Source: Sulfurimonadaceae bacterium (GTDB taxonomy: Bacteria; Campylobacterota; Campylobacteria; Campylobacterales; Sulfurimonadaceae). From it: a stretch of DNA of 12,660 nt. Shown here piece after piece: positions 1 through 6,873 of this stretch; within the stretch, counting starts at the first letter, position 1; every line of letters begins with the position of its first letter. The notes under the pieces were generated by a model. That model was not told where the DNA came from and ran no database searches. It saw only the letters and a list, made by a program, of their open reading frames with translations. The stretch lies in the NCBI GenBank assembly GCA_030610325.1, contig JAUWRZ010000023.1, positions 1 through 12,660 on the forward strand. The letters run 5' to 3'. A program made the translations under genes and the position numbers.

Positions 1-849
1 AGAGCCTTCCAAGCTACACTCAAAAGCAGACTCGACCTTACTCTCATCATCACTGACTACCAGCAGTTGTGAGCCCTCTTTCATGATATCTGTCAGGAGG
101 AGGAGGACACTATGCAGTCCGCTCTCCTCTTTAAGTGCTTTAATATCGGCGAAGAGTTCCTCTTTCAACGTATCAAAGACGCTTACATCGACGACTTCGA
201 GCTGTCCTACACCTACTTTCTCACTTCCCATAGCAAACTCTTTGTAATCACGAGTCACCAACGCTCTCGGTGTCGAACCCTTGACAGCGGATTTGACGAT
301 GAACATCTCCATACCAAGGGCTTTGTAATCCTCGATCTCAGCGATGGCTGCCAACTCTTTCACCGCTTTTGTATCTATTTTCGTACAAGTAGGTGATTTA
401 AAGATGACCGTGTCACTTAAGATGGCACACATCATCATACCGGCGATCTCTTTTGGGATCTCGACACCATGATAGTCATAAGCCTCTTTTATGATGGTAT
501 TGGAGCAACCCACAGGACGGATCCAGCACTCAAGTGGCGTAGAAGTCGTCAAGTCTCCAAGTTTGTGATGGTCATAGATACCAAGTATGGTCGCTTCCAT
601 GATATCTTTCGGGGCCTGCCCCAAGTCTGAGAAATCGACAATATAGACGTTCTCACCCGCATATGAGCTCTTTAGCTCCGGGACCTCTCCCCCAAACTTG
701 TCCAATATGAACTTTGTCTCGGCTGAGATATCTCCCTGACGAGTCGGCACACACTCCTCACCCAACTGGTTTTTAGGATAGGCTAAAGAGATAGCCCCTA
801 CGATCGAATCACTATCGGGATTCGTATGGCCAAATATATATGTTGACAT
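1..849 (-). CDS. ppaC: Manganese-dependent inorganic pyrophosphatase, family II (DHH), 3' end outside window
   Basis: Cytoplasmic enzyme that hydrolyses pyrophosphate to two phosphates, pulling biosynthetic reactions forward. Reading the minus strand from the ATG at 849-847 gives 283 codons open to the window edge; the family is usually about 305-310 residues, so roughly 25 are missing, including the C-terminal Ser-Arg-Lys substrate motif. Visible metal ligands of the DHH domain: HTNPDSDS (His8, Asp12, Asp14), Asp72, DHH at 93-95, and Asp146 just before FKSPTCT, a family II hallmark. From about residue 190 the DHHA2 domain begins. The motif usually written DHNE reads DFSD here (Asp72 kept). 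A Shine-Dalgarno GAGGT (complement of 857-861) lies 7 nt before the start. The gene diverges from the cyclophilin gene. Identity is secure from the ordered motifs. Confidence 0.93.
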   Translation of the reverse strand, partial: MSTYIFGHTNPDSDSIVGAISLAYPKNQLGEECVPTRQGDISAETKFILDKFGGEVPELKSSYAGENVYIVDFSDLGQAPKDIMEATILGIYDHHKLGDLTTSTPLECWIRPVGCSNTIIKEAYDYHGVEIPKEIAGMMMCAILSDTVIFKSPTCTKIDTKAVKELAAIAEIEDYKALGMEMFIVKSAVKGSTPRALVTRDYKEFAMGSEKVGVGQLEVVDVSVFDTLKEELFADIKALKEESGLHSVLLLLTDIMKEGSQLLVVSDDESKVESAFECSLEGS

Positions 850-880
850 GATCAAGACCTCATCTAAAATGATTTTTGCG

Positions 881-886
881 ATTATA
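881..886 (-). promoter_or_regulatory. Probable -10 box for ppaC
   Basis: The complement reads TATAAT, 31 nt upstream of the ppaC ATG, which allows a short leader carrying its Shine-Dalgarno site. No convincing -35 hexamer is seen, which is usual for sigma-70 promoters in Campylobacterota. Inference from sequence only. Confidence 0.6.
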
Positions 887-976
887 CTGAGTTTTTTGCT
901 TGATGAGATGACTTTCTCTTTTTTTTCAATATCTTGAGATCAAAACGGCACACAAAACACCTTAAGAAAGATAGAA

Positions 977-982
977 TATAAT
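977..982 (+). promoter_or_regulatory. Probable -10 box for the cyclophilin gene
   Basis: A perfect TATAAT lies 28 nt upstream of the ATG at 1011. The region before it is AT-rich with a T-run around 917-926 and no clear -35. GGAG at 1001-1004, 6 nt before the ATG, is the ribosome binding site. Confidence 0.65.
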
Positions 983-1010
983 TGCGCAACTAAAACAACT
1001 GGAGATATTA

Positions 1011-1517
1011 ATGTTTGGACGTTCAGAACTAAAGACATACGACTACACTGCTGAAGAGATGGCAGCATTTCAATGGGCTAAGATGACCACTTCAAAAGGT
1101 GTTATCTGGATAAAGCTTTATGGCGATGAGACACCAAACACTGTCGCTAACTTCGCGACACTTGTAAATGACGGGTACTACAACGGTCTTGATTTTCACC
1201 GTGTCATCCCAGGCTTTATGGCTCAAGGCGGCTGTCCGACAGGTACAGGTACAGGTGGTCCTGGTTTCGCTATCGCTTGTGAGACTGCACTAAACACACA
1301 TAAGCATGTCAAAGGTACTCTATCTATGGCACACGCCGGTCCAAACACAGGCGGATCACAGTTCTTTATCTGTTTCGTCCCTTGTCCACACCTTGATGGC
1401 GTGCACACCGTCTATGGCGGTATCGAAGCTGATGACGTAGACTCAATGGCAGTCCTTGACAGCGTCGAAGGTCAAGACGCTATTGAGACTGTCGAGATCT
1501 TGGCAGAACGCGCATAG
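1011..1517 (+). CDS. ppiB: Peptidyl-prolyl cis-trans isomerase, cyclophilin type, cytoplasmic
   Basis: Catalyses cis-trans isomerisation of X-Pro bonds during protein folding. The 168-residue protein is one cyclophilin domain. It contains FHRVIPGFMAQGG at 62-74, with Arg64 matching the catalytic arginine (Arg55 of human cyclophilin A), then a Gly/Thr-rich loop, a GGSQFFI core strand and a PHLDGVHTVYGG segment. The tryptophan that binds cyclosporin in human cyclophilin A is His in this segment, so drug sensitivity is probably low, as in most bacterial forms. There is no signal peptide, which argues for the cytoplasm. About 25 residues precede the first beta strand; E. coli PpiB lacks them, but I recall related Campylobacterota proteins having a similar start. 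The gene has its own promoter and appears monocistronic, being followed by a large hairpin. Confidence 0.94.
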   Translation: MFGRSELKTYDYTAEEMAAFQWAKMTTSKGVIWIKLYGDETPNTVANFATLVNDGYYNGLDFHRVIPGFMAQGGCPTGTGTGGPGFAIACETALNTHKHVKGTLSMAHAGPNTGGSQFFICFVPCPHLDGVHTVYGGIEADDVDSMAVLDSVEGQDAIETVEILAERA

Positions 1518-1525
1518 CGCAAGAA

Positions 1526-1616
1526 GGAAAGAGGGTGATGGAAAGTGGAAAATGGCTAAAGAGAGATAGACTTTTCTACCCTTACTGCCATCTCCTCTTC
1601 TCTCTTCCCTCTTTCC
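1526..1616 (+). repeat. Imperfect purine/pyrimidine inverted repeat, possible terminator hairpin
   Basis: After the cyclophilin stop the plus strand is mostly purine (43 of 50 bases at 1521-1570), then mostly pyrimidine (54 of 60 at 1571-1630). The halves pair in sections: GGAAAGAGGG at 1526-1535 with CCCTCTTTCC at 1607-1616; ATGG at 1538-1541 with CCAT at 1588-1591; AGT at 1544-1546 with ACT at 1584-1586; and GGAAAA at 1547-1552 with TTTTCT at 1572-1577 (one G-T pair), leaving a 19-nt loop. The 3' side carries a 15-nt unpaired pyrimidine bulge at 1592-1606. It could end cyclophilin transcription, though no U-run follows, or be a copy of a dispersed intergenic repeat. No gene is seen in 1518-1641. 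Confidence 0.6.
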
Positions 1617-1641
1617 CCTTCCCCACTACCAAGGCATTACC

Positions 1642-2736
1642 TTGCTAGTCCACATCTGCTGCTCAGTCGACAGCCACTTCTTTCTAGAGAGACTTCAAAA
1701 AGAGTATCCCCAGGAACAACTTACCGGATTCTTTTACGACCCCAACATCCACCCCTACTCCGAATACCGCCTACGCTACCTGGATGTACAGCGATCTTGT
1801 AAAAAGCTTGGTATCGACCTCATCGAAGGTGAGTATGATCTGGAGAACTGGATGGAAGCGGTACGCGGACTTGAGAACGAACCCGAAAAAGGCAAGCGCT
1901 GCGAAGTCTGTTTCGACAAACGTTTTGAGGTCAGCGCACACAAGGCACTTGAACTGGGTGAGAAGAGGATGACCACGACACTACTGGTCAGTCCACTAAA
2001 GTCACAAGAGCAGCTGCAAAAGAGTGGTGAAGCTTTTGAGAAAGAGCATGGTGTCGAGTTTGTATTCGTCGATTATCGAGCTAATGGCGGTACACAGGAG
2101 CAAAGCCGAGTCACGAAAGAGCAGCAGCTCTACCGACAGGACTACTGCGGCTGTCTCTACGGCTTGACTATGCAACGTGAGGGTCAGGATCGACTGATGG
2201 ATGAGATGTTCTCACCGATCACCGAACAGGCCCTCCCCGCTTCCATCGAAGAGCGCCTTGCGATGTATGAGAAGCGGATGGAGCTTGAAGATGAGGACAT
2301 CGATTACCGTATCATCAAACAGAAGTTCCTCAACTACCGCCAGTTCTCCTGTACCCTTATAAAAGGCAAAAGAGAGATGATCCCCGCTCACGCTATCGCC
2401 TACTCTACCCTTCCAAGAAAACGGGCTCAGGGGAAGATCGAGTATGCCATAGATGATATCCACTATATGAACCGTGAAGAGATCCGTTTTATCACGCTCA
2501 AAACATTCGAGCATCTGGTAAAAAAAGCTTACACTTCACTTACGGAGCTGATCTTTGACCCGCCATCTCAGGCAGAGGAGCTGCATCTACGTGATCTCAT
2601 CACGGGGAGTCCATTTGATCTGACACCTATCATAGTAGTCGAGAGTATCCCAGAAGGAAAGTTGACCCTTAAGCTTGATGCAAAGGTCTATGAAGACACA
2701 AAAGAGCAGTTAAAAGTCCTTGTGAGTACTCCATAG
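1642..2736 (+). CDS. queH: Epoxyqueuosine reductase QueH with C-terminal extension
   Basis: QueH (DUF208) reduces epoxyqueuosine to queuosine in the wobble base of GUN-anticodon tRNAs and replaces the unrelated QueG. Residues 1-190 carry the family signature: HICC (Cys6, Cys7), FFYDPNIHPYSEY at 30-42, RCEVCFDKR with Cys87 and Cys90, SPLKS near 117-121, and QDYCGC with Cys169 and Cys171. The cysteines bind the iron-sulfur cluster and neighbouring metal in characterised members. Residues from about 190 to 364 are an extension absent from short QueH proteins and unrecognised by me. The start is TTG at 1642: AAGG at 1631-1634 is well spaced, the next in-frame codon upstream that matters is a stop at 1567, and MLVHICCSVD is the form I recall for Helicobacter homologues. 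The stop lies 20 bp before the next gene, so the two may be co-transcribed. Confidence 0.88.
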   Translation: MLVHICCSVDSHFFLERLQKEYPQEQLTGFFYDPNIHPYSEYRLRYLDVQRSCKKLGIDLIEGEYDLENWMEAVRGLENEPEKGKRCEVCFDKRFEVSAHKALELGEKRMTTTLLVSPLKSQEQLQKSGEAFEKEHGVEFVFVDYRANGGTQEQSRVTKEQQLYRQDYCGCLYGLTMQREGQDRLMDEMFSPITEQALPASIEERLAMYEKRMELEDEDIDYRIIKQKFLNYRQFSCTLIKGKREMIPAHAIAYSTLPRKRAQGKIEYAIDDIHYMNREEIRFITLKTFEHLVKKAYTSLTELIFDPPSQAEELHLRDLITGSPFDLTPIIVVESIPEGKLTLKLDAKVYEDTKEQLKVLVSTP

Positions 2737-2756
2737 AAAAGAGGTCATACTTTCCC

Positions 2757-3695
2757 ATGCGAATATGGCTTACACTACTTTTATCTCTGGGCATAAGCTA
2801 TGGCGCCGACACACCTGAAGATATCGCGACAAGGGCCTATCAGGCCAATATCAATGCACTGATGGTCTTTACCTCACAGGAGGGTCTAAGCTCCGGCTAC
2901 TACCGTTTTACCAATATCGGGGCAGAGATGAACGTCGCCCACCTCCCCTTTATCTACCACCTTTCCCCTTTTTCAGACGATGAGAAGATAAACTTCTTTG
3001 TAGTCGGTAATGTCGGCTACAGCAGGACTTCACTCTATGAACCGATCGACGTCGAGACAGATCGTTCTAACTCTGAACGGCTTGAGTATGACAACAAACT
3101 CCAGACCTATACAGGAGGTCTTGGATTTGGCCTGCGTTACAGGACTGACTACGGTATCGACATCCTTGCAGGCTTAGAGTTCATCTATTCACGCACAGGC
3201 ATAACACTTCGTGAACCCGATGATGATATCGGCGACGCTATCGTCGATTTCTTCAATGGGAAGTTCAACAATAACTTGACCTATAAACTTCTGACACAGC
3301 TTGAATATCATAAGCAGTACAAAGGGTACAGACCCTATGCGAAGTTAAGCCATAAGCGCTATGAGACCAAAGCCGGTTTCAACTTTGAGGAGCTGACCTC
3401 TTTTTCGACGCAGGCCAGTGTCACCTCTCTTGGAACCGGGGTGGAGACACCGGCTCTTTACACACATGATAATATGTCCCTGACACTCGAAGGGTATCTA
3501 TATGCACATTATCTCGGTGGTGATATCGTCGATGTGGTCGAGTTTAAGGCATATAGTACAGTAGGTGCAGTGGCCTACTGGTATACAAAGAACAACCCCG
3601 ATTGGGCTGAACGCTTTTTTCTTGAAGTAAGTACGGTCAACTCCGGCGGTCTGGAGGGGTATAACCTGGGGATCGGGTTCACTGTCGATTTTTGA
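2757..3695 (+). CDS. Outer-membrane beta-barrel-like protein, function unknown
   Basis: I do not recognise a specific family. The 312-residue product starts with a signal peptide (MRIWLTLLLSLGISYG then ADTP, likely cleaved after Gly16 or Ala17). The rest alternates aromatic and polar residues in short strands, for example NVGYSR, GGLGFGLRYR, YKLLTQLEYH, GAVAYWY and YNLGIGFTVDF. It ends in phenylalanine with an alternating pattern, the classic C-terminal signal read by the BAM complex. This supports a barrel of perhaps 10-14 strands in the outer membrane. It resembles 'solitary autotransporter-type barrel' proteins in size and ending, but that is a guess. GAGG at 2741-2744 is 12 nt before the ATG, so initiation may be weak or coupled to queH. 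It converges with the broken lipoprotein gene, with only 24 bp between stops and no obvious terminator. Confidence 0.72.
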   Translation: MRIWLTLLLSLGISYGADTPEDIATRAYQANINALMVFTSQEGLSSGYYRFTNIGAEMNVAHLPFIYHLSPFSDDEKINFFVVGNVGYSRTSLYEPIDVETDRSNSERLEYDNKLQTYTGGLGFGLRYRTDYGIDILAGLEFIYSRTGITLREPDDDIGDAIVDFFNGKFNNNLTYKLLTQLEYHKQYKGYRPYAKLSHKRYETKAGFNFEELTSFSTQASVTSLGTGVETPALYTHDNMSLTLEGYLYAHYLGGDIVDVVEFKAYSTVGAVAYWYTKNNPDWAERFFLEVSTVNSGGLEGYNLGIGFTVDF

Positions 3696-3719
3696 CTCCG
3701 CTCAACAGGTGCAGGTGTT

Positions 3720-4153
3720 TTACTGTAGATAGACAGCTTTAAAGAGCAGGATGACTTTGCCATCTTGCAGCAACTGCATCTCTTCACCACTGATCTTATA
3801 GCTCTCCACCCTCTCAAGTGTCTGAAGAAACTGCTGCTCATCACCTATGTTTGGACACATCATCCTGCTCCCGGCCATCTGTGAGAAACTCAGCGACTCC
3901 CCCTCAAGCGTATAGCCTCCCATTAGACGATTACAGCCCCCTGAACCTGTCACACGGCCATCTTCGCCCCGTAAGACAATTGTGCTTCACGTCCTTTTTC
4001 AGCTACTGTGACATCTTGATCCTTTAACTGGACCAGCTTCCAATAGGTCTCTTTTAAAGAGGAGTCCGGTCTCTGTTCTTCTCCACAACCTGAAGCGAAC
4101 ATAATGATCGTCGAAAGTGTCATGATGGTGACCCATCTACGCCATGTGGACAT
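3720..4153 (-). pseudogene. META/HslJ-type lipoprotein gene interrupted by a one-base frameshift
   Basis: Two adjoining minus-strand reading frames make one protein. The first starts at ATG 4153-4151 with a lipoprotein signal peptide (ASGC, Cys23), continues through SSLKETYWKLVQLKDQDV, the usual opening of a META domain, and stops at 3948-3950 after an unlikely tail. The second frame carries the core GRVTGSGGCNRLMGGY, a conserved Met-Cys-Pro and a C-terminal LQDGKVILLF strand, ending at TAA 3720-3722. Adding one G to the GGGG run (complement of 3967-3970) gives AQLSYGGEDGRVTGSGGCNR and an intact protein of about 144 residues, the normal HslJ size. It is therefore a recent pseudogene, a switchable gene or a sequencing error. 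META-domain lipoproteins are periplasmic and linked to heat-shock or stress; the exact role is unknown. AAAAAGGG is 6 nt before the ATG. Confidence 0.82.
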
Positions 4154-4185
4154 CTTTTACCCTTTTTGTAGGTTTTGATGAAGTG

Positions 4186-4191
4186 ATTATA
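4186..4191 (-). promoter_or_regulatory. Probable -10 box for the lipoprotein gene
   Basis: The complement reads TATAAT, 32 nt upstream of the lipoprotein ATG. This is in the 153-bp divergent spacer 4154-4306, which is otherwise AT-rich. I see no equally good -10 for the plus-strand gene at 4307. Confidence 0.55.
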
Positions 4192-4306
4192 ACTGACCAT
4201 ACTAATAATCACTAAAAACTGTGAAAGAACATCTCATACTCTCCCGTTTCACTCAACTTTTCTACCAATAGTGATAGACTGACATACTGCTCAAAAAGGT
4301 CTACAT

Positions 4307-5386
4307 TTGTCATCACGTCTTACTCTATTGCTTCTCTTACTTTTTACTATACTCCACGCTTCTGATCTGGAAAACACAGACGCTCAAGAGGAGGGTTATA
4401 TCGATCAAAAACACAAGGAACTCTCTGACCAGGTGATAAAGTGGTCGACCTATATCGATAAGAACCTTGATGATACGATCAAGCACTATCAGCCTTCCGA
4501 TAGCAACAAGACATCACCAAAAGATGCTAATGGCTCTGATACACTCAAAACCGAGGATGAGATCAGCTCTCAGGATATCGACACCTTTTTCCAAAATGAG
4601 AAGTTCCTTGATGAGACCGAAGAGTCCTTCGTCCGGCTTAGGACAGAGATCCGGCTCAACTCCAAGGAGAGTTCAAAGCTCAAGCTTAAACTCAAAGCCA
4701 GCCTTGCACTCAGCCGGAGCCGACAGGATATCAAGTTCTTTATCAGCGGCGATCAGGAGAATGTAAAAGACTTTATCGAAGAGGAGGATGAGGCAGATAG
4801 AAGACCGGAACTTGGGCTGGACTTCTTCACCCCTTTGACGGAGAAGATCGCCTCAAAATACTCCGTCGGTATAAGTGGTATCTACCCCTTTACCCGTGCC
4901 CGCTACTCTATGACCCATAAGACAGACCTCTGGACCATCGAACCGGTCCAGACCTTTCAGTACTCTCTCAAAGACGATTTTGAAGAAGAGACACAGGTCT
5001 ACCTTGACACTCCGCTGATGGATACGACACTTTTCAGGATAGAGCTTGGTCGCGGGACAGAGTCCCGACAGAAAGGCATGGACTATCTGGGTGCACTGCA
5101 TCTCTTCTGGACACCCATACCAAAGACCGGACTGCAGTTTACCCAGGCCTTTTTTGGCAACACCAAATATGAGTACGTCACTGATGATTCAGTCGAACCT
5201 GTAGAGACAGATACCTACGGAGGTATCAACAACTACCTCACCTCCCTTACCTGGCGACAGAGCATCTTTAGAAAATGGTTCTTCTATGAGGTATCACCCG
5301 GTGTCAACTACAGCATCGTCTATGATTACGAACCAAACTACCGCTTCTTTGTCAAACTTGACTTCTATTTTGGACACATCAAGTAG
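4307..5386 (+). CDS. Exported, probable outer-membrane protein of unknown function
   Basis: Not recognised. The 359-residue product begins with a strong signal peptide (seven leucines in LTLLLLLLFTILHA, then SDLEN). Residues about 20-110 are highly charged, rich in Asp, Glu, Lys and Ser, and probably helical or disordered; a low-complexity stretch around 62-90 could be a linker. From about residue 108 the sequence becomes strand-like with alternating aromatics (TEIRLNSKESSKLKLKLKAS, YSVGISGIYPFTRARYSM, TIEPVQTFQYSLKDDF, GALHLFWTPIP, FFVKLDFYFGHIK), consistent with a beta barrel preceded by a periplasmic domain. The chosen start is TTG at 4307, where AAAAAGG at 4293-4299 is 7 nt away; no ATG gives a full signal peptide. 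It diverges from the broken lipoprotein gene and precedes the fabZ cluster by 219 bp. Location is fairly sure, function is not. Confidence 0.7.
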   Translation: MSSRLTLLLLLLFTILHASDLENTDAQEEGYIDQKHKELSDQVIKWSTYIDKNLDDTIKHYQPSDSNKTSPKDANGSDTLKTEDEISSQDIDTFFQNEKFLDETEESFVRLRTEIRLNSKESSKLKLKLKASLALSRSRQDIKFFISGDQENVKDFIEEEDEADRRPELGLDFFTPLTEKIASKYSVGISGIYPFTRARYSMTHKTDLWTIEPVQTFQYSLKDDFEEETQVYLDTPLMDTTLFRIELGRGTESRQKGMDYLGALHLFWTPIPKTGLQFTQAFFGNTKYEYVTDDSVEPVETDTYGGINNYLTSLTWRQSIFRKWFFYEVSPGVNYSIVYDYEPNYRFFVKLDFYFGHIK

Positions 5387-5572
5387 TCATAAAAACCCTT
5401 TCAAACAGATAATTCACACCTTCTAAAACATACAGAAACAATAATATACACTTATCCTTAGCTCTTCCGGAACATCATGTACATACAAACAGTACGACAT
5501 CAACCTCATATTTCACATCTTGATATCACCCTAGATAATATATTGAAAATCTATTTTTAACCATTTCTTCGC

Positions 5573-5578
5573 TAGAAT
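5573..5578 (+). promoter_or_regulatory. Possible -10 box for the fabZ-lpxA-clpX-mreBC cluster
   Basis: TAGAAT lies 33 nt before the preferred fabZ ATG in an AT-rich 219-bp spacer (5387-5605) preceded by T-rich tracts. A TTGAAA at 5543-5548 is 24 nt upstream of it, too far for a standard -35. The spacer shows no clear terminator hairpin. AAAGG at 5598-5602 is the fabZ ribosome binding site. Confidence 0.45.
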
Positions 5579-5611
5579 AAGCTAATTTTTCGCATATAAA
5601 GGCTTATGTAC

Positions 5612-6058
5612 ATGTTAGACGTTGTAGAGATCCAGAAGATAATCCCACACCGCTACCCGTTTTTACTGCTTGACCGGGTCACAGAGCTTACACCAGGCGA
5701 GTCACTTATCGGTTTCAAAAACGTCTCGATCGCCGAGCCGATCTTTCAGGGTCACTTTCCTGGCCACCCTATCTACCCGGGAGTGATGATCCTTGAAGGT
5801 ATGGCTCAGGCCGGCGGTATCCTGGCTTTTAAAAGCATGGGTGATATGACTGAAGAGGAAGCTGCAGAGAAAGTCGTCTACTTCATGAGTATCGATAAAG
5901 CGAAGTTCCGAAGTCCTGTCCGCCCTGGTGACCGCCTGGAGTACCGTGTCAGCGTGATCAAGAACAAAGGTACTATCTGGGTACTTAAGGGGATGGCCTA
6001 TGTGGACGATGTACTCGTCGCAGAAGCTGAACTCAAAGCTATGATCGTCGATAAATAG
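5612..6058 (+). CDS. fabZ: (3R)-hydroxyacyl-[acyl-carrier-protein] dehydratase FabZ
   Basis: Dehydrates 3-hydroxyacyl-ACP to trans-2-enoyl-ACP in type II fatty-acid synthesis. The hot-dog fold is shown by [13 protein letters not shown] at 11-23 and by [20 protein letters not shown] at 46-65. His48 and Glu62 match the catalytic pair, with the same 14-residue spacing as E. coli His54 and Glu68. The length, 148 residues, is typical. Two ATGs are possible, at 5606 and 5612; I prefer 5612 because AAAGG ending at 5602 is 9 nt from it but only 3 nt from the first, and because [10 protein letters not shown] is the usual family beginning. It is the first gene of a five-gene run; its stop overlaps the ribosome binding site of lpxA. 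Being next to lpxA makes sense since both draw on 3-hydroxyacyl-ACP. Confidence 0.96.
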   Translation: MLDVVEIQKIIPHRYPFLLLDRVTELTPGESLIGFKNVSIAEPIFQGHFPGHPIYPGVMILEGMAQAGGILAFKSMGDMTEEEAAEKVVYFMSIDKAKFRSPVRPGDRLEYRVSVIKNKGTIWVLKGMAYVDDVLVAEAELKAMIVDK

Positions 6059-6066
6059 GGCCTGAC

Positions 6067-6873
6067 TTGAGTAAGATCTCCCCTTTAGCCGTCATTGAAG
6101 ACGGTGCTAAGATCGCTGATGATGTCACGATCGCCCCATTCTGTTTTGTCTCTGCTGAGTCGACTATCGGTAGCGGTACCGTTATCGATCATGGTACCTG
6201 TATCTACGGAAAGACGACCATAGGCAAGAACAACCATATCTTCTCGCACGCCGTCTTGGGTTCTATCCCTCAAGACCTGAAATTTGCAGGAGAGGATGTC
6301 GAATTGATCATCGGTGATCATAACACCATCCGTGAGTTCACCCTTTTCAACCCTGGTACGAAAGGCGGCGGCGGGAAGACCATCATCGGCTCACACAACC
6401 TCTTCATGGGTTATGTCCACCTTGGGCATGATGTCATCATAGGAAACCACTGTATTTTGGCCAATGCTGCTACACTCGCCGGTCATGTTGAGATGGGTGA
6501 TCATGTGGTGATAGGCGGTATGACACCGGTCCACCAGTTCGTCCATATCGGTGACTATGCTATGGTGGGCGGTGCATCTGCACTCGCACAGGATATCCCG
6601 CCTTACTGTATGGCCGAAGGCAATCGTGCCGGGCTTCGTGGGCTTAACCTCACCGGGCTTCGTCGACAGGTAGAGCGTTCAGATATCAATGTACTCAAAT
6701 CTGCATATCGAGAACTGTTTGAATCAGGACGACCTTTAAAAGAGAGTGCTGCCACACTGCTTGAAAGCAGTGATAACAGCTATGTGAAGAACCTTTGCGA
6801 CTTTGTCCTGAAGACAAAACGCGGTATTCCTTTTGAACGAAGGAATATCGACACTGAAAGGAGAACAGTATGA
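6067..6873 (+). CDS. lpxA: UDP-N-acetylglucosamine acyltransferase LpxA
   Basis: First step of lipid A synthesis: transfers a 3-hydroxyacyl chain from ACP to the 3-position of UDP-GlcNAc, or to the amine of a 3-amino variant. The 268-residue cytoplasmic protein has left-handed beta-helix hexapeptide repeats over residues 1-190 and a helical C-terminal domain after that. YVHLGHD at 116-122 holds His118 and His121, matching E. coli His122 and the catalytic His125, followed by [12 protein letters not shown] and [13 protein letters not shown]. Gly185 in AEGNRA aligns with E. coli Gly173, the residue that lets long (about C14) chains fit. The start is TTG at 6067: AGGG at 6057-6060, overlapping the fabZ stop, is 6 nt away, and no ATG is near. 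The stop overlaps the clpX start by 4 bp (ATGA). Confidence 0.96.
   Translation: MSKISPLAVIEDGAKIADDVTIAPFCFVSAESTIGSGTVIDHGTCIYGKTTIGKNNHIFSHAVLGSIPQDLKFAGEDVELIIGDHNTIREFTLFNPGTKGGGGKTIIGSHNLFMGYVHLGHDVIIGNHCILANAATLAGHVEMGDHVVIGGMTPVHQFVHIGDYAMVGGASALAQDIPPYCMAEGNRAGLRGLNLTGLRRQVERSDINVLKSAYRELFESGRPLKESAATLLESSDNSYVKNLCDFVLKTKRGIPFERRNIDTERRTV

Noticed and set aside
112..396. Plus-strand 94-codon frame inside the pyrophosphatase gene
   Set aside because: It lies entirely antisense to ppaC, whose conserved motifs show the true reading. The predicted peptide has no family resemblance.
3696..3719. CAGGTGCAGGTG direct repeat between the convergent stops, considered as a terminator or att site
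   Set aside because: It is two tandem 6-bp units with no inverted symmetry, no U-run and no integrase or mobile gene nearby.
5477..5560. A 27-codon plus-strand reading frame (ATG to TAA) in the leader region before fabZ
   Set aside because: It has only a weak possible ribosome site (CGGA, 5 nt before the ATG), no recognisable peptide features and ordinary AT-rich composition. It is long enough only to be expected by chance, and nothing suggests attenuation.
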